The notes below the pieces were generated by a model, which did not search any database, was not told where the DNA came from, and saw nothing but the letters and a program-made list of their open reading frames with translations. From the NCBI RefSeq assembly GCF_001042905.1, contig NZ_JYLB01000002.1, forward strand, positions 62,001 to 126,000: a stretch of DNA of 64,000 nt, in the 5' to 3' direction. The DNA comes from Pseudomonas lini. Its GTDB lineage: Bacteria; Pseudomonadota; Gammaproteobacteria; Pseudomonadales; Pseudomonadaceae. A program made the translations under genes and the position numbers. The stretch's first letter is position 1. Every line of letters begins with the position of its first letter. This document shows, in pieces, positions 9,694 to 17,953 of the stretch.

Positions 9694-10515
9694 ATGGATG
9701 CGCAAACCCTTCGAGCCCAGGCGTTCAAAGCACTGCACGAACGCGAGGGCGCTTTTGTCATTCCTAATCCTTGGGACGCCGGCTCGGCGAAAATGCTCGC
9801 CAGCCTTGGCTTCGAGGCGCTGGCGACCACCAGTGCCGGTTACGCCTTTTCCCGGGGGCGTCCCGATGGTGGGTTAACGCTCGACGAGACCCTGGCAAAC
9901 GTAGAGGCGATTGTCGCGGCCACTGACCTGCCGGTAGCGGTGGATCTCGAAAACGGTTTTGCCGACGCCCCCGCCGAATGTGCTCAAAGTATTCTGCGGG
10001 CCGCCAAGGCTGGTGCTGTCGGCGGTTCGATCGAAGATGCCACCGGGCGTGAGGACGGTCCGATCTACTGCTTCGAGCATGCCGTGGCGCGGATCGAAGC
10101 GGCCGTCGCGGCGGCCCGCAGTTTGCCTTTCCCCTTCGTGCTGACGGCGCGTGCCGAGAACTTTCTGCACGGCAATCCTGACCTCGACGATACCATTCGC
10201 CGCTTGCAGGCATTCGCCGAGGCGGGGGCCGACGTGCTTTACGCACCGGGCCTGCGCAGCGCTGAAGAAGTATTGGCGGTGGTCCGCGCCGTGGCGCCGA
10301 AACCGGTCAATGTGTTGATGTCCGGCGGGCTCAAGCTGACGGTCGAGCAGTTGAATGAAATGGGCGTCAAACGCATCAGCGTCGGTTCGGCCCTGGCCTT
10401 GGCGGCGTATGGCGAGTTCTTCCGCGCCGCCGAGGAAATCCAGCAACACGGGACCTTCGGCTTCACCTCCCGCTCGATGCCGTTCCAGAAGGCCAATCAA
10501 TTGTTCAAAGGCTGA
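9694..10515 (+). CDS. isocitrate lyase/PEP mutase family enzyme
   Basis: This 273-residue enzyme belongs to the isocitrate lyase/phosphoenolpyruvate mutase superfamily (TIM barrel, Mg-dependent C-C or C-P bond chemistry). Visible are NPWDAGSAKML near 25, TTSAGYAFSRG near 49, the metal-binding VDLENGF around 87-93 and SIEDATGRED around 111-120. The cysteine-containing KKCGH loop of true isocitrate and methylisocitrate lyases is absent, so it is probably a carboxyphosphonoenolpyruvate mutase-like or oxaloacetate decarboxylase-like member. The substrate cannot be told. A strong AGGAG site precedes it, and it is two bases from the extensin-like gene. Confidence 0.85.
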   Translation: MDAQTLRAQAFKALHEREGAFVIPNPWDAGSAKMLASLGFEALATTSAGYAFSRGRPDGGLTLDETLANVEAIVAATDLPVAVDLENGFADAPAECAQSILRAAKAGAVGGSIEDATGREDGPIYCFEHAVARIEAAVAAARSLPFPFVLTARAENFLHGNPDLDDTIRRLQAFAEAGADVLYAPGLRSAEEVLAVVRAVAPKPVNVLMSGGLKLTVEQLNEMGVKRISVGSALALAAYGEFFRAAEEIQQHGTFGFTSRSMPFQKANQLFKG

Positions 10516-10517
10516 CG

Positions 10518-11213
10518 ATGCGTTTTCGCTGGGGGCTGTTGCTGGTGCTGTTGATCATCGGCGCTGCCGGGCTGAGCGTCTGGCGCGGCTGGGTTTCCAT
10601 TCCCCCGCAATGGAACCCATGGGCGCCGTTGGACGTGAAGGCCGACCCGAACCTGCTGACCCGCTACAAACTGATGCGTCTGCGCGATGATCCGCAGTTA
10701 TGCGACCAGGCCCTGAGCAGCTCCGGGTTACGTGTAAACCATCAGGCCGACAGCCCGGACGCGGCCTGCCCGTTGACCAACACCTTGCGTGTGCAAGGCG
10801 GCGATGCGGCGCTGAGCAGCAGTTTCCTCGCCAGTTGCAGCCTGGCGGTAGCGTTCGCCTTGTTCGAGCACCACGCCCTGCAGCCGGCGGCTCAGGCTGT
10901 CTACGGGCAGGCGGTGAAACGGGTCGACCATCTCGGCAGCTTTGCCTGTCGCAACGTCTACAACCGCGAAAACGGGAGGCGCAGCCAGCATGCCACGGCT
11001 GATGCACTGGATATCAGCGGATTTCGGCTGGCGGACGGTCGATTCATCAGCGTGCTCAAGGATTGGCCGAAGGATAATCAGGACGCGCGATTTCTCCATC
11101 AGGTCCGCGACGGCGCTTGCGACATGTTCAGTGTGGTATTGAGCCCGGACTACAACGCCGCCCATCGCAATCACTTTCATGTGGATGTCGGGCCGTGGTG
11201 GCGGTGTCGCTGA
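10518..11213 (+). CDS. extensin-like C-terminal domain protein
   Basis: This 231-residue protein has an N-terminal hydrophobic segment (about residues 5-20) that acts as a membrane anchor or signal, followed by the extensin_C domain. Conserved elements are NHQADSPDAACPLT near 74-87, SQHATADALDISGF with the putative metal ligands His and Asp, and the terminal HRNHFHVDVGPW. The fold resembles D-Ala-D-Ala metallopeptidases of the LAS/VanY type, so a cell-wall role is plausible but unproven. It is two bases from the upstream gene and only three from the convergent gene at 11217. Confidence 0.85.
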   Translation: MRFRWGLLLVLLIIGAAGLSVWRGWVSIPPQWNPWAPLDVKADPNLLTRYKLMRLRDDPQLCDQALSSSGLRVNHQADSPDAACPLTNTLRVQGGDAALSSSFLASCSLAVAFALFEHHALQPAAQAVYGQAVKRVDHLGSFACRNVYNRENGRRSQHATADALDISGFRLADGRFISVLKDWPKDNQDARFLHQVRDGACDMFSVVLSPDYNAAHRNHFHVDVGPWWRCR

Positions 11214-11216
11214 GGG

Positions 11217-11837
11217 TTATGCGGCGATGCGCAGGTTCTGCAGAACGATAGGGCGTGCCCAGCCGTTATCGAAATCGAATTGTTTCTGTTGTTCCACCAG
11301 CTCTTCGGGCGAGAACGGCGGGAACGGCTTGTCCAGCAGGTCGAGTTCGAACTCGGCGATCGGCAAGTGCAGCGGACGCGGTTGCGGTGCGGTGCCAGGC
11401 TCTGGCAGCGGTTGACCGGCAGTGAGCACGATCGGGCGTACCCAGCCGCTGTCGAAGTCCTGCTGTTTTTGTTGCGCGACGATTTCTTGCGGTGGGAACG
11501 GCGGGAACGGTTTGTCAGCCAGGTCCATTTCGAACTCGGCAATTGGCAAAAATAGTGGCTCGGGTGGGCGGACTGGTGTTTCCATCACATCACATTCGCG
11601 CTGGGAAATGATGTGCGCCAGCAGCTCGCTGCCGACGGTCGGTTCGACCGGGCTCTCGAGATCGACCGGTGGAAAATTCAGCGATTCAGGCAGCACTTCA
11701 CCCGACTGTTCGGCCAGCGCTCGGGCAAAAAAATCCTGCCAGATGTGGCTGACGCCGCTCAGTGCCTGGGTGTTTCGCAGGTTGTAGTCGCCGTAGGGCG
11801 AGATAAAACCTGTGAATGTGGATTGAATGTCTGACAT
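11217..11837 (-). CDS. protein with two 44-residue repeats, unknown function
   Basis: This 206-residue acidic, proline-rich soluble protein has no signal peptide. Residues 95-138 and 156-199 are near copies, each running from LPIAEFE-DL through DKPFPPF and QQKQ-DFD to GW-RPIVL. The N-terminal 40 residues (SPYGDYNLRNTQALSG) form a separate conserved-looking segment. I recognise no family. It is convergent with the extensin-like gene, with a three-base gap and no visible terminator, and divergent from rsmJ. Confidence 0.75.
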   Translation of the reverse strand: MSDIQSTFTGFISPYGDYNLRNTQALSGVSHIWQDFFARALAEQSGEVLPESLNFPPVDLESPVEPTVGSELLAHIISQRECDVMETPVRPPEPLFLPIAEFEMDLADKPFPPFPPQEIVAQQKQQDFDSGWVRPIVLTAGQPLPEPGTAPQPRPLHLPIAEFELDLLDKPFPPFSPEELVEQQKQFDFDNGWARPIVLQNLRIAA

Positions 11838-11930
11838 TTCTCTCGGTCGACGCTCAGCTCTGGCAAAATGCTCGATAGTTTGGTTATCGGCCGTTTTTGC
11901 CGATCATTAATTTTTTGAGCGTGTTTTCCC

Positions 11931-12713
11931 ATGATTGAGCAACCTGCGGCCTGCCGCATCCATGTCGAAGCCTTGGGCGCGACCTTCCAGCCACAGGCCG
12001 AGCAATGGGCCGAGCGCCTGGGGTTGCCGTTGCAGGTGGATGACGGCGAGTTTGCCTTGCAGGTGGGCGAGCAGGGGTTGCAGTTGCAACAACTGGGGCC
12101 GGATGCACCGGGGCCGGTGCGGGTGGACTTCGTCGAGGGCGGCGCGGCTCATCGTCGGTTGTACGGTGGCGGCAGCGGTCAGATGATCGCCAAAGCGGTC
12201 GGCATCGCCCAAGGCGTGCGCCCGCGTGTGCTGGACGCCACGGCGGGGTTGGGCAAGGACGCGTTCGTGCTGGCCAGCCTGGGCTGCGAGATGAGCCTGA
12301 TTGAGCGCCAGCCGCTGATCGGTGCCTTGCTTGAGGATGGCCTGGCGCGCGGCGCTGAAGATTTCGACGTGGCGCCGATCGTGGCGCGGATGCGTTTGCT
12401 CAAGGGCAATTCGATCGAGGTGATGCGCAACTGGGAAGGCGAGCCGCCGCAGGTGATCTACCTGGACCCGATGTTTCCCCATCGCGAGAAAACCGCGTTG
12501 GTGAAGAAGGAAATGCGCCTGTTCCGGCCGCTGGTAGGTGATGACCAGGATGCCCCGGCATTGCTCGAAGCGGCGTTGGCCCTGGCCAGTCACCGGGTGG
12601 TGGTCAAGCGCCCACGCAAGGCGCCGTGCATCGACGGGCCGAAGCCGAGTCATGCGCTGGATGGCAAATCCAGCCGATACGACATTTATCCGAAGAAAGC
12701 GCTCAAGCCCTGA
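11931..12713 (+). CDS. rsmJ: 16S rRNA (guanine-1516-N2)-methyltransferase
   Basis: This 260-residue SAM-dependent methyltransferase modifies G1516 of 16S rRNA. It matches the RsmJ family in length and motifs: [16 protein letters not shown] upstream of the SAM-binding [18 protein letters not shown], and [12 protein letters not shown], which contains the DPMF form of the catalytic DPPY motif. The C-terminus VKRPRKAP and SSRYDIYP are also family features. The ATG at 11931 follows TTTTCCC with a poor ribosome-binding site, but the N-terminus is as expected. Confidence 0.92.
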   Translation: MIEQPAACRIHVEALGATFQPQAEQWAERLGLPLQVDDGEFALQVGEQGLQLQQLGPDAPGPVRVDFVEGGAAHRRLYGGGSGQMIAKAVGIAQGVRPRVLDATAGLGKDAFVLASLGCEMSLIERQPLIGALLEDGLARGAEDFDVAPIVARMRLLKGNSIEVMRNWEGEPPQVIYLDPMFPHREKTALVKKEMRLFRPLVGDDQDAPALLEAALALASHRVVVKRPRKAPCIDGPKPSHALDGKSSRYDIYPKKALKP

Positions 12714-12728
12714 GATCGTGTCGCCCCC

Positions 12729-12818
12729 ATCGCGGGCAAGCCTCGCTCCCACAGGTTTTGTGTTGGGCACAATATCCGAGAACACCTCGGAACCTGTGGG
12801 AGCGGGCTTGCCCGCGAT
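12729..12818. repeat. REP inverted pair, GCGGGCAAGC family
   Basis: ATCGCGGGCAAGC... and ...GCTTGCCCGCGAT flank about 55 bases between convergent rsmJ and the TetR gene. The left copy carries a one-base variation (CCTCGCTCCC). Confidence 0.85.
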
Positions 12819-12845
12819 AGCGTCGGCCCACACACTACCAATCGA

Positions 12846-13490
12846 TCAGGCTGACTCTGGCCGGTAAGCCCGCATAAACAACCCCACCACTTCCCGCACA
12901 TGGGCTTCAGCCGCATCTCCGGTCACCGGCTCGCCGCAGCCATACAGCAACCGAAAATTCCCCGCGCCCTTGAGCAGGCAAAAGAAATGCTCTGCCGCAT
13001 TGCGCGGTTTATCGATGCTCAACGCTCCGCTCTGATTAACCTTGCTCAACAACCCCTCCATGCCGTGCAGCACACGCTCTGGCCCGGCCTCGAAAAAGAT
13101 CGCCGAGAGTTTCGGGTCCTGGCTGCCCAGCGTCATCATCAGCCGGTGCAGGTTCACCGATTCGTCGCTGTTGATCAGCTGATGAAAGCCGCGCGCGATG
13201 TTCAGCAGCACGGTTTCCACGGCAATGCCGTCCGGCAATTCAAAAAACAGCGTTGGCAGTTGCTCCTCGCACTTGGCCATCACCGCGGCGGCAAACAGCG
13301 TCTCTTTGTCATTGAAATGGCTGTACACCGTCAGCTTCGACACGCCGGCCTCGGCCGCCACGGCATCCATGCTGGTGTTGGCGTATCCCTTACTCAGAAA
13401 CAGGATTTTCGCCGCGTCGAGGATTGCCTGGCGCTTGGCCAGATCCTTGGGACGGCCCGGACCGCTGGGTGTTGAAAGATTGTTAGACAT
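12846..13490 (-). CDS. TetR-family repressor, MexL-like
   Basis: This 214-residue transcriptional regulator has an N-terminal helix-turn-helix (SMDAVAAEAGVSKLTVYSHF, about 40-60) typical of TetR proteins and a helical ligand-binding C-terminal half. It is divergent from the efflux operon at 13584 with a 93-base shared promoter region holding a palindrome, the standard arrangement for a local repressor. Position and orientation match MexL-mexJK of P. aeruginosa; the orthology is inferred, not tested. It probably represses both itself and the pump. Confidence 0.88.
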   Translation of the reverse strand: MSNNLSTPSGPGRPKDLAKRQAILDAAKILFLSKGYANTSMDAVAAEAGVSKLTVYSHFNDKETLFAAAVMAKCEEQLPTLFFELPDGIAVETVLLNIARGFHQLINSDESVNLHRLMMTLGSQDPKLSAIFFEAGPERVLHGMEGLLSKVNQSGALSIDKPRNAAEHFFCLLKGAGNFRLLYGCGEPVTGDAAEAHVREVVGLFMRAYRPESA

Positions 13491-13532
13491 TCTTCGCTTT
13501 AATACTGGACTGGTGAGTTTGCTATTAATAAC

Positions 13533-13546
13533 ATACTGGTCAGTAT
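13533..13546. promoter_or_regulatory. candidate operator of the TetR repressor
   Basis: ATACTG-GT-CAGTAT is a perfect 6-base inverted repeat midway between the divergent repressor and pump genes. A related half-site, ATACTGGAC, begins at 13502. TetR proteins commonly bind such sites over the promoter. Confidence 0.6.
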
Positions 13547-13583
13547 AATTATTCCAAGCACCATTAGCGAAAGGTCCTTCACC

Positions 13584-14684
13584 ATGTTCCGCTATGCCTT
13601 GTCCCTCGCATTGCCGGTTAGTCTGGCTTTTTTATTGTCTGCGTGTGGCCATGAAGAGGCGCCTCAAGTCACCGTCCGCCCGGCCATGGTCGTCCAGCCA
13701 GAGCCCTCGGCTCAGGCCATGGAAAGTTATCCCGGAGAAGTCCGTGCGCGCTATGAGCCAGATCTGGCCTTCCGCATTGGCGGCAAAGTCAGCCGACGAC
13801 TGGTCGAGGAAGGCCAGCGGGTCAAGGCTGACCAGCCTCTGGCGGAGCTCGATCCTCAGGACGTGCGCCTGCAACTGGAAGCCACCCGTGCACAGGTCGC
13901 GGCCGCCGAAGCCAACCTGAGCCTGGTGCGCGCCGAGCGTGATCGCTACAAGACCCTGATGGAGCGGCAGATGGTCAGCCGTTCGCAGTACGATAACGCG
14001 GAAAACCTCTACCGCTCCGGTGAAGCACGCCTCAAGCAAATCAAAGCCGAATTCAACGTCTCGACCAATCAGGCCAGTTATGCGGTGCTGCGTGCGCCGC
14101 AGGATGGTGTGGTGGCCAAACGTGCGGTTGAAGTCGGGCAAGTGGTGGCTGCCGGGCAAACCGTGTTTACCCTCGCCACCGATGGCGAGCGCGAAGTGTT
14201 GATCAGCCTGCCGGAGCAGAGCTTCGGTCGCTTCAAGGTCGGCCAGCCGGTCTCGGTGGAACTCTGGACCCAACCCGATCAACGTTTCCCCGGACGCATC
14301 CGTGAGTTGTCGCCCGCCGCCGATCCGAAATCCCGCACCTTCGCCGCCCGTATCGCTTTTACCGCGGGCAAGGTTCCCGCCGAACTCGGTCAGAGCGCCC
14401 GGGTGTTCATCCAGACCGCCGATGTGGTGTCGTTATCGGTGCCGCTGTCGGCGGTCACTGCGGAAAACGGTGCCACTTATGTGTGGGTGGTCGGCGCCAA
14501 CAACACCTTGAAAAAAGTCCCGGTGCGGGTCGGTGCATTCGGTGAAAAAAACGTGCCGGTGCTTGAAGGCCTGAACGCCAGCGATTGGGTGGTGGCGGCC
14601 GGTGTTCATGTGCTTCACGACGGGCAGCAAGTGCGCCCGGTGGATCGCTCCAACCGCGTGGTCAATCTGGCGCACAAGGAGTAA
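13584..14684 (+). CDS. RND efflux periplasmic adaptor (MexJ-like)
   Basis: This 366-residue membrane-fusion protein has a signal peptide and lipobox ending in Cys21 (LSAC), so it is a lipoprotein of the inner membrane facing the periplasm. The biotinyl-lipoyl halves (DLAFRIGGKVSRRLVEEGQRV and APQDGVVAKRAVEVGQVV regions) flank a helical hairpin at about 95-155, with beta-barrel and membrane-proximal domains after. It bridges the RND pump and an outer-membrane channel. Six bases separate it from the pump gene. No channel gene is present, as for mexJK, which borrows OprM in P. aeruginosa. Confidence 0.92.
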   Translation: MFRYALSLALPVSLAFLLSACGHEEAPQVTVRPAMVVQPEPSAQAMESYPGEVRARYEPDLAFRIGGKVSRRLVEEGQRVKADQPLAELDPQDVRLQLEATRAQVAAAEANLSLVRAERDRYKTLMERQMVSRSQYDNAENLYRSGEARLKQIKAEFNVSTNQASYAVLRAPQDGVVAKRAVEVGQVVAAGQTVFTLATDGEREVLISLPEQSFGRFKVGQPVSVELWTQPDQRFPGRIRELSPAADPKSRTFAARIAFTAGKVPAELGQSARVFIQTADVVSLSVPLSAVTAENGATYVWVVGANNTLKKVPVRVGAFGEKNVPVLEGLNASDWVVAAGVHVLHDGQQVRPVDRSNRVVNLAHKE

Positions 14685-14690
14685 TCCCCG

Positions 14691-17600
14691 ATGGGTTTCA
14701 ATCTTTCCGAATGGGCGCTGCGTAACCGCCAGATCGTACTGTTCCTGATGCTCTTGCTGGCCGTCGTCGGCGCGTTGTCCTACACCAAGCTCGGCCAAAG
14801 CGAAGACCCGCCGTTCACTTTCAAAGCCATGGTGATTCGCACCAACTGGCCGGGGGCCACGGCCGAGGAAGTATCGCGCCAGGTCACCGAGCGTATTGAA
14901 AAGAAACTGATGGAAACCGGCGAGTACGACCGGATCGCTTCGTTCTCTCGCCCGGGCGAGTCTCAGGTGACATTTATCGCTCGGGATTCGATGCATTCGG
15001 TGGAAATCCCGGAGCTCTGGTATCAGGTCCGCAAGAAGATCAGCGACATTCGCCACACCCTGCCACCGGGCATCCAGGGGCCCTTCTTCAACGATGAGTT
15101 CGGCACCACCTTCGGCAACATCTACGCCCTGACCGGCGAAGGTTTTGATTACGCGGTGCTCAAGGACTACGCCGACCGTGTCCAGATTCAGCTGCAACGG
15201 GTCAAGGATGTGGGCAAGGTCGACCTGCTCGGGCTGCAGGACGAGAAGATCTGGATCGAGCTTTCCAACGTCAAACTGGCCACCCTCGGGTTGCCTTTGG
15301 CGACGGTGCAGCAGGCGCTTGAAGAGCAGAACGCGATGTCCACCGCAGGTTTCTTCGAAACCACCAGCGAGCGTTTGCAGCTACGGGTTTCGGGGAATTT
15401 TCAGACGGTCGACGAGATCAAGAACTTCCCGATCCGCGTAGGCGATCGCACGTTCCGCATTGCCGATGTGGCCAACGTTCGTCGTGGCTTCAACGATCCA
15501 CCGGCGCCGCGCATGCGTTTCATGGCTGAAGACGCCATCGGCCTGGCGGTGGCCATGAAGGGCGGTGGCGACATTCTGATTCTGGGTAAAGCGCTGGAAG
15601 TCGAATTCGCCCGGATCCAGCAAAACCTCCCGGCCGGCATGCAGCTGCGTAAGGTATCCGATCAACCCGCCGCGGTGAAAACCGGTGTCGGCGAGTTCGT
15701 TCAGGTACTGGTGGAGGCGCTGGCGATTGTGTTGCTGGTGAGTTTCTTCTCCCTCGGTGTGCGCACCGGCATGGTCGTAGCACTGGCGATTCCGCTGGTG
15801 TTGGCGATGACCTTCGCCTGCATGTATTACCTCGGCATCGGCCTGCACAAGATTTCCCTCGGCGCACTGGTGCTGGCGCTGGGGTTGCTGGTGGACGATG
15901 CGATCATCGCTGTGGAAATGATGGCGATCAAAATGGAGCAGGGCTTCGACCGGGTCAAAGCCGCCAGCTATGCCTGGACCAGCACCGCGTTCCCGATGCT
16001 CACCGGTACGTTGATCACCGCCGCCGGTTTCCTGCCGATTGCCACCGCGCAATCGGGCACCGGTGAATACACCCGTTCGATCTTCCAGGTGGTAACCATC
16101 GCGTTGGTGGCGTCGTGGGTTGCCGCCGTGGTCTTTGTGCCTTATCTGGGGGAAAAACTCCTGCCCGATCTGGCGAAAATTCATGCAGCCAAGCATGGCA
16201 TCGGCGACGGCCAACCCGACCCTTATGGCACACCGTTCTATCAGCGTGTCAGACGGCTGGTGGAGTGGTGCGTGCGCCGACGCAAAACAGTGATCGTCCT
16301 GACCATCGCGATGTTCGTTGCCTCAGTGGTGCTGTTCCGTTTCGTCCCGCAGCAGTTCTTCCCGGCGTCGGGGCGACTGGAGTTGATGGTCGATCTGAAA
16401 CTGGCCGAAGGAGCGTCTTTGAGCAATACCGCCGAGGAGGTCAAGCGCCTCGAAGGTCTGCTCAAGGATCACGCCGGGATCGACAACTACGTGGCTTACG
16501 TCGGCACCGGTTCGCCGCGGTTCTACCTGCCGCTGGATCAGCAACTTCCGGCAGCGAGCTTCGCGCAGTTTGTTGTCCTGGCCAAAACCATAGAAGACCG
16601 CGAAACCCTGCGCACCTGGCTGATTGAAACCCTCAACGAACAATTCCCGGCCTTGCGCTCGCGGGTCACGCGGCTGGAGAACGGCCCACCGGTTGGCTAT
16701 CCGGTGCAGTTCCGGGTCACCGGTGAGCACATCGAGGAAGTCCGCGCATTGGCCCGTAAAGTCGCGGCCAAGGTTCGAGAGAACCCACACGTGGTCAACG
16801 TGCATCTGGACTGGGAAGAGCCGAGCAAAGTCGTTTACCTGAACGTCGATCAGGACCGCGCCCGGGCGCTGGGGGTGAGCACGGCAAACCTCTCGGGTTT
16901 CCTGCGAAGTTCGCTGACCGGTGCCAGCGTCAGCCAGTACCGCGAAGACAACGAGTTGATCGAAATCCTGCTGCGCGGCACGGTGCATGAACGCACCGAA
17001 CTGGCGTTGCTACCAAGCCTGGCTGTGCCGACTGACAATGGTCGCAGTGTGGCGCTGTCGCAGATTGCGACGCTGGAATACGGCTTTGAGGAAGGCATCA
17101 TCTGGCACCGTAACCGTCTGCCCAACGTGACGGTTCGCGCCGACATCTACGGCAAGGAACAGCCGGCGACGCTGGTGCAGCAGATCATGCCGACCCTCGA
17201 TCAGATTCGTGCCGAGCTGCCAGACGGCTATCTGCTGGACGTCGGCGGTACGGTAGAGGACTCGGCTCGCGGGCAGAACTCGGTGAAGGCCGGCGTGCCA
17301 CTGTTTATCGTGGTGGTGCTGACGTTGCTGATGCTGCAACTGCGCAGTTTCTCACGCACGGTGATGGTGTTTCTGACGGCGCCACTGGGGCTGATCGGGG
17401 TGACGCTGTTTCTGTTGGTGTTCCGCCAGCCGTTCGGTTTTGTGGCGATGCTCGGGACGATCGCCTTGTCCGGGATGATCATGCGTAACTCGGTGATTCT
17501 GGTGGATCAGATTGAGCAGGATATTGCTGCCGGGCTTAAGCCATGGCAGGCGATTATCGAGGCGACGGTGCGGCGGTTCCGACCGATTGTGCTGACGGCG

Positions 17601-17762
17601 TTGGCGGCGGTATTGGCGATGATTCCATTGTCGCGAAGCGTGTTTTTCGGGCCGATGGCGGTGGCGATCATGGGCGGGCTGATTGTGGCGACGGCGTTGA
17701 CGTTGCTGTTTTTGCCGGCGTTGTATGCGGCTTGGTTCAGGGTCAAGAAAGAGGTTGTGTGA
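14691..17762 (+). CDS. RND efflux permease (AcrB/MexK-like)
   Basis: This 1023-residue proton-driven inner-membrane pump has the duplicated RND plan: TM1 near residue 20, a large periplasmic loop, TM2-6, a second large loop and TM8-12. The proton-relay pair Asp-Asp is seen in LGLLVDDAIIAVEMM in TM4. The N-terminus differs from HAE1 drug pumps such as AcrB (LSEWALRNRQIVLF, RTNWPGATAEEV) and fits the MexK-type subgroup. Likely substrates are biocides or antibiotics, as for MexJK, but this is inference. The operon ends here; no outer-membrane factor follows. Confidence 0.92.
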   Translation: MGFNLSEWALRNRQIVLFLMLLLAVVGALSYTKLGQSEDPPFTFKAMVIRTNWPGATAEEVSRQVTERIEKKLMETGEYDRIASFSRPGESQVTFIARDSMHSVEIPELWYQVRKKISDIRHTLPPGIQGPFFNDEFGTTFGNIYALTGEGFDYAVLKDYADRVQIQLQRVKDVGKVDLLGLQDEKIWIELSNVKLATLGLPLATVQQALEEQNAMSTAGFFETTSERLQLRVSGNFQTVDEIKNFPIRVGDRTFRIADVANVRRGFNDPPAPRMRFMAEDAIGLAVAMKGGGDILILGKALEVEFARIQQNLPAGMQLRKVSDQPAAVKTGVGEFVQVLVEALAIVLLVSFFSLGVRTGMVVALAIPLVLAMTFACMYYLGIGLHKISLGALVLALGLLVDDAIIAVEMMAIKMEQGFDRVKAASYAWTSTAFPMLTGTLITAAGFLPIATAQSGTGEYTRSIFQVVTIALVASWVAAVVFVPYLGEKLLPDLAKIHAAKHGIGDGQPDPYGTPFYQRVRRLVEWCVRRRKTVIVLTIAMFVASVVLFRFVPQQFFPASGRLELMVDLKLAEGASLSNTAEEVKRLEGLLKDHAGIDNYVAYVGTGSPRFYLPLDQQLPAASFAQFVVLAKTIEDRETLRTWLIETLNEQFPALRSRVTRLENGPPVGYPVQFRVTGEHIEEVRALARKVAAKVRENPHVVNVHLDWEEPSKVVYLNVDQDRARALGVSTANLSGFLRSSLTGASVSQYREDNELIEILLRGTVHERTELALLPSLAVPTDNGRSVALSQIATLEYGFEEGIIWHRNRLPNVTVRADIYGKEQPATLVQQIMPTLDQIRAELPDGYLLDVGGTVEDSARGQNSVKAGVPLFIVVVLTLLMLQLRSFSRTVMVFLTAPLGLIGVTLFLLVFRQPFGFVAMLGTIALSGMIMRNSVILVDQIEQDIAAGLKPWQAIIEATVRRFRPIVLTALAAVLAMIPLSRSVFFGPMAVAIMGGLIVATALTLLFLPALYAAWFRVKKEVV

Positions 17763-17822
17763 TCCTTTGATCTTGGCGACCTTCGGGCCGACCAATTTCT
17801 CTCAGACATACGCCGACCCATT

Positions 17823-17866
17823 TGTAGGAGCGAGGCTTGCCCGCGAAGGCAGTCCAGGCTCCTACA
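17823..17866. repeat. degenerate REP element
   Basis: TGTAGGAGCGAGGCTTGCCC with a shortened partner GGCTCCTACA gives an incomplete palindrome. It resembles the element at 33712-33785 but has lost most of the right arm. It lies after the pump gene. Confidence 0.6.
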
Positions 17867-17953
17867 CATATTTCAGATCCGTCTGATATTGAGTCAACCC
17901 AGGTGCGCTGTTGTACTCAAGACTCAATTTCGTGAGTTTCTGAGCCACCAATA

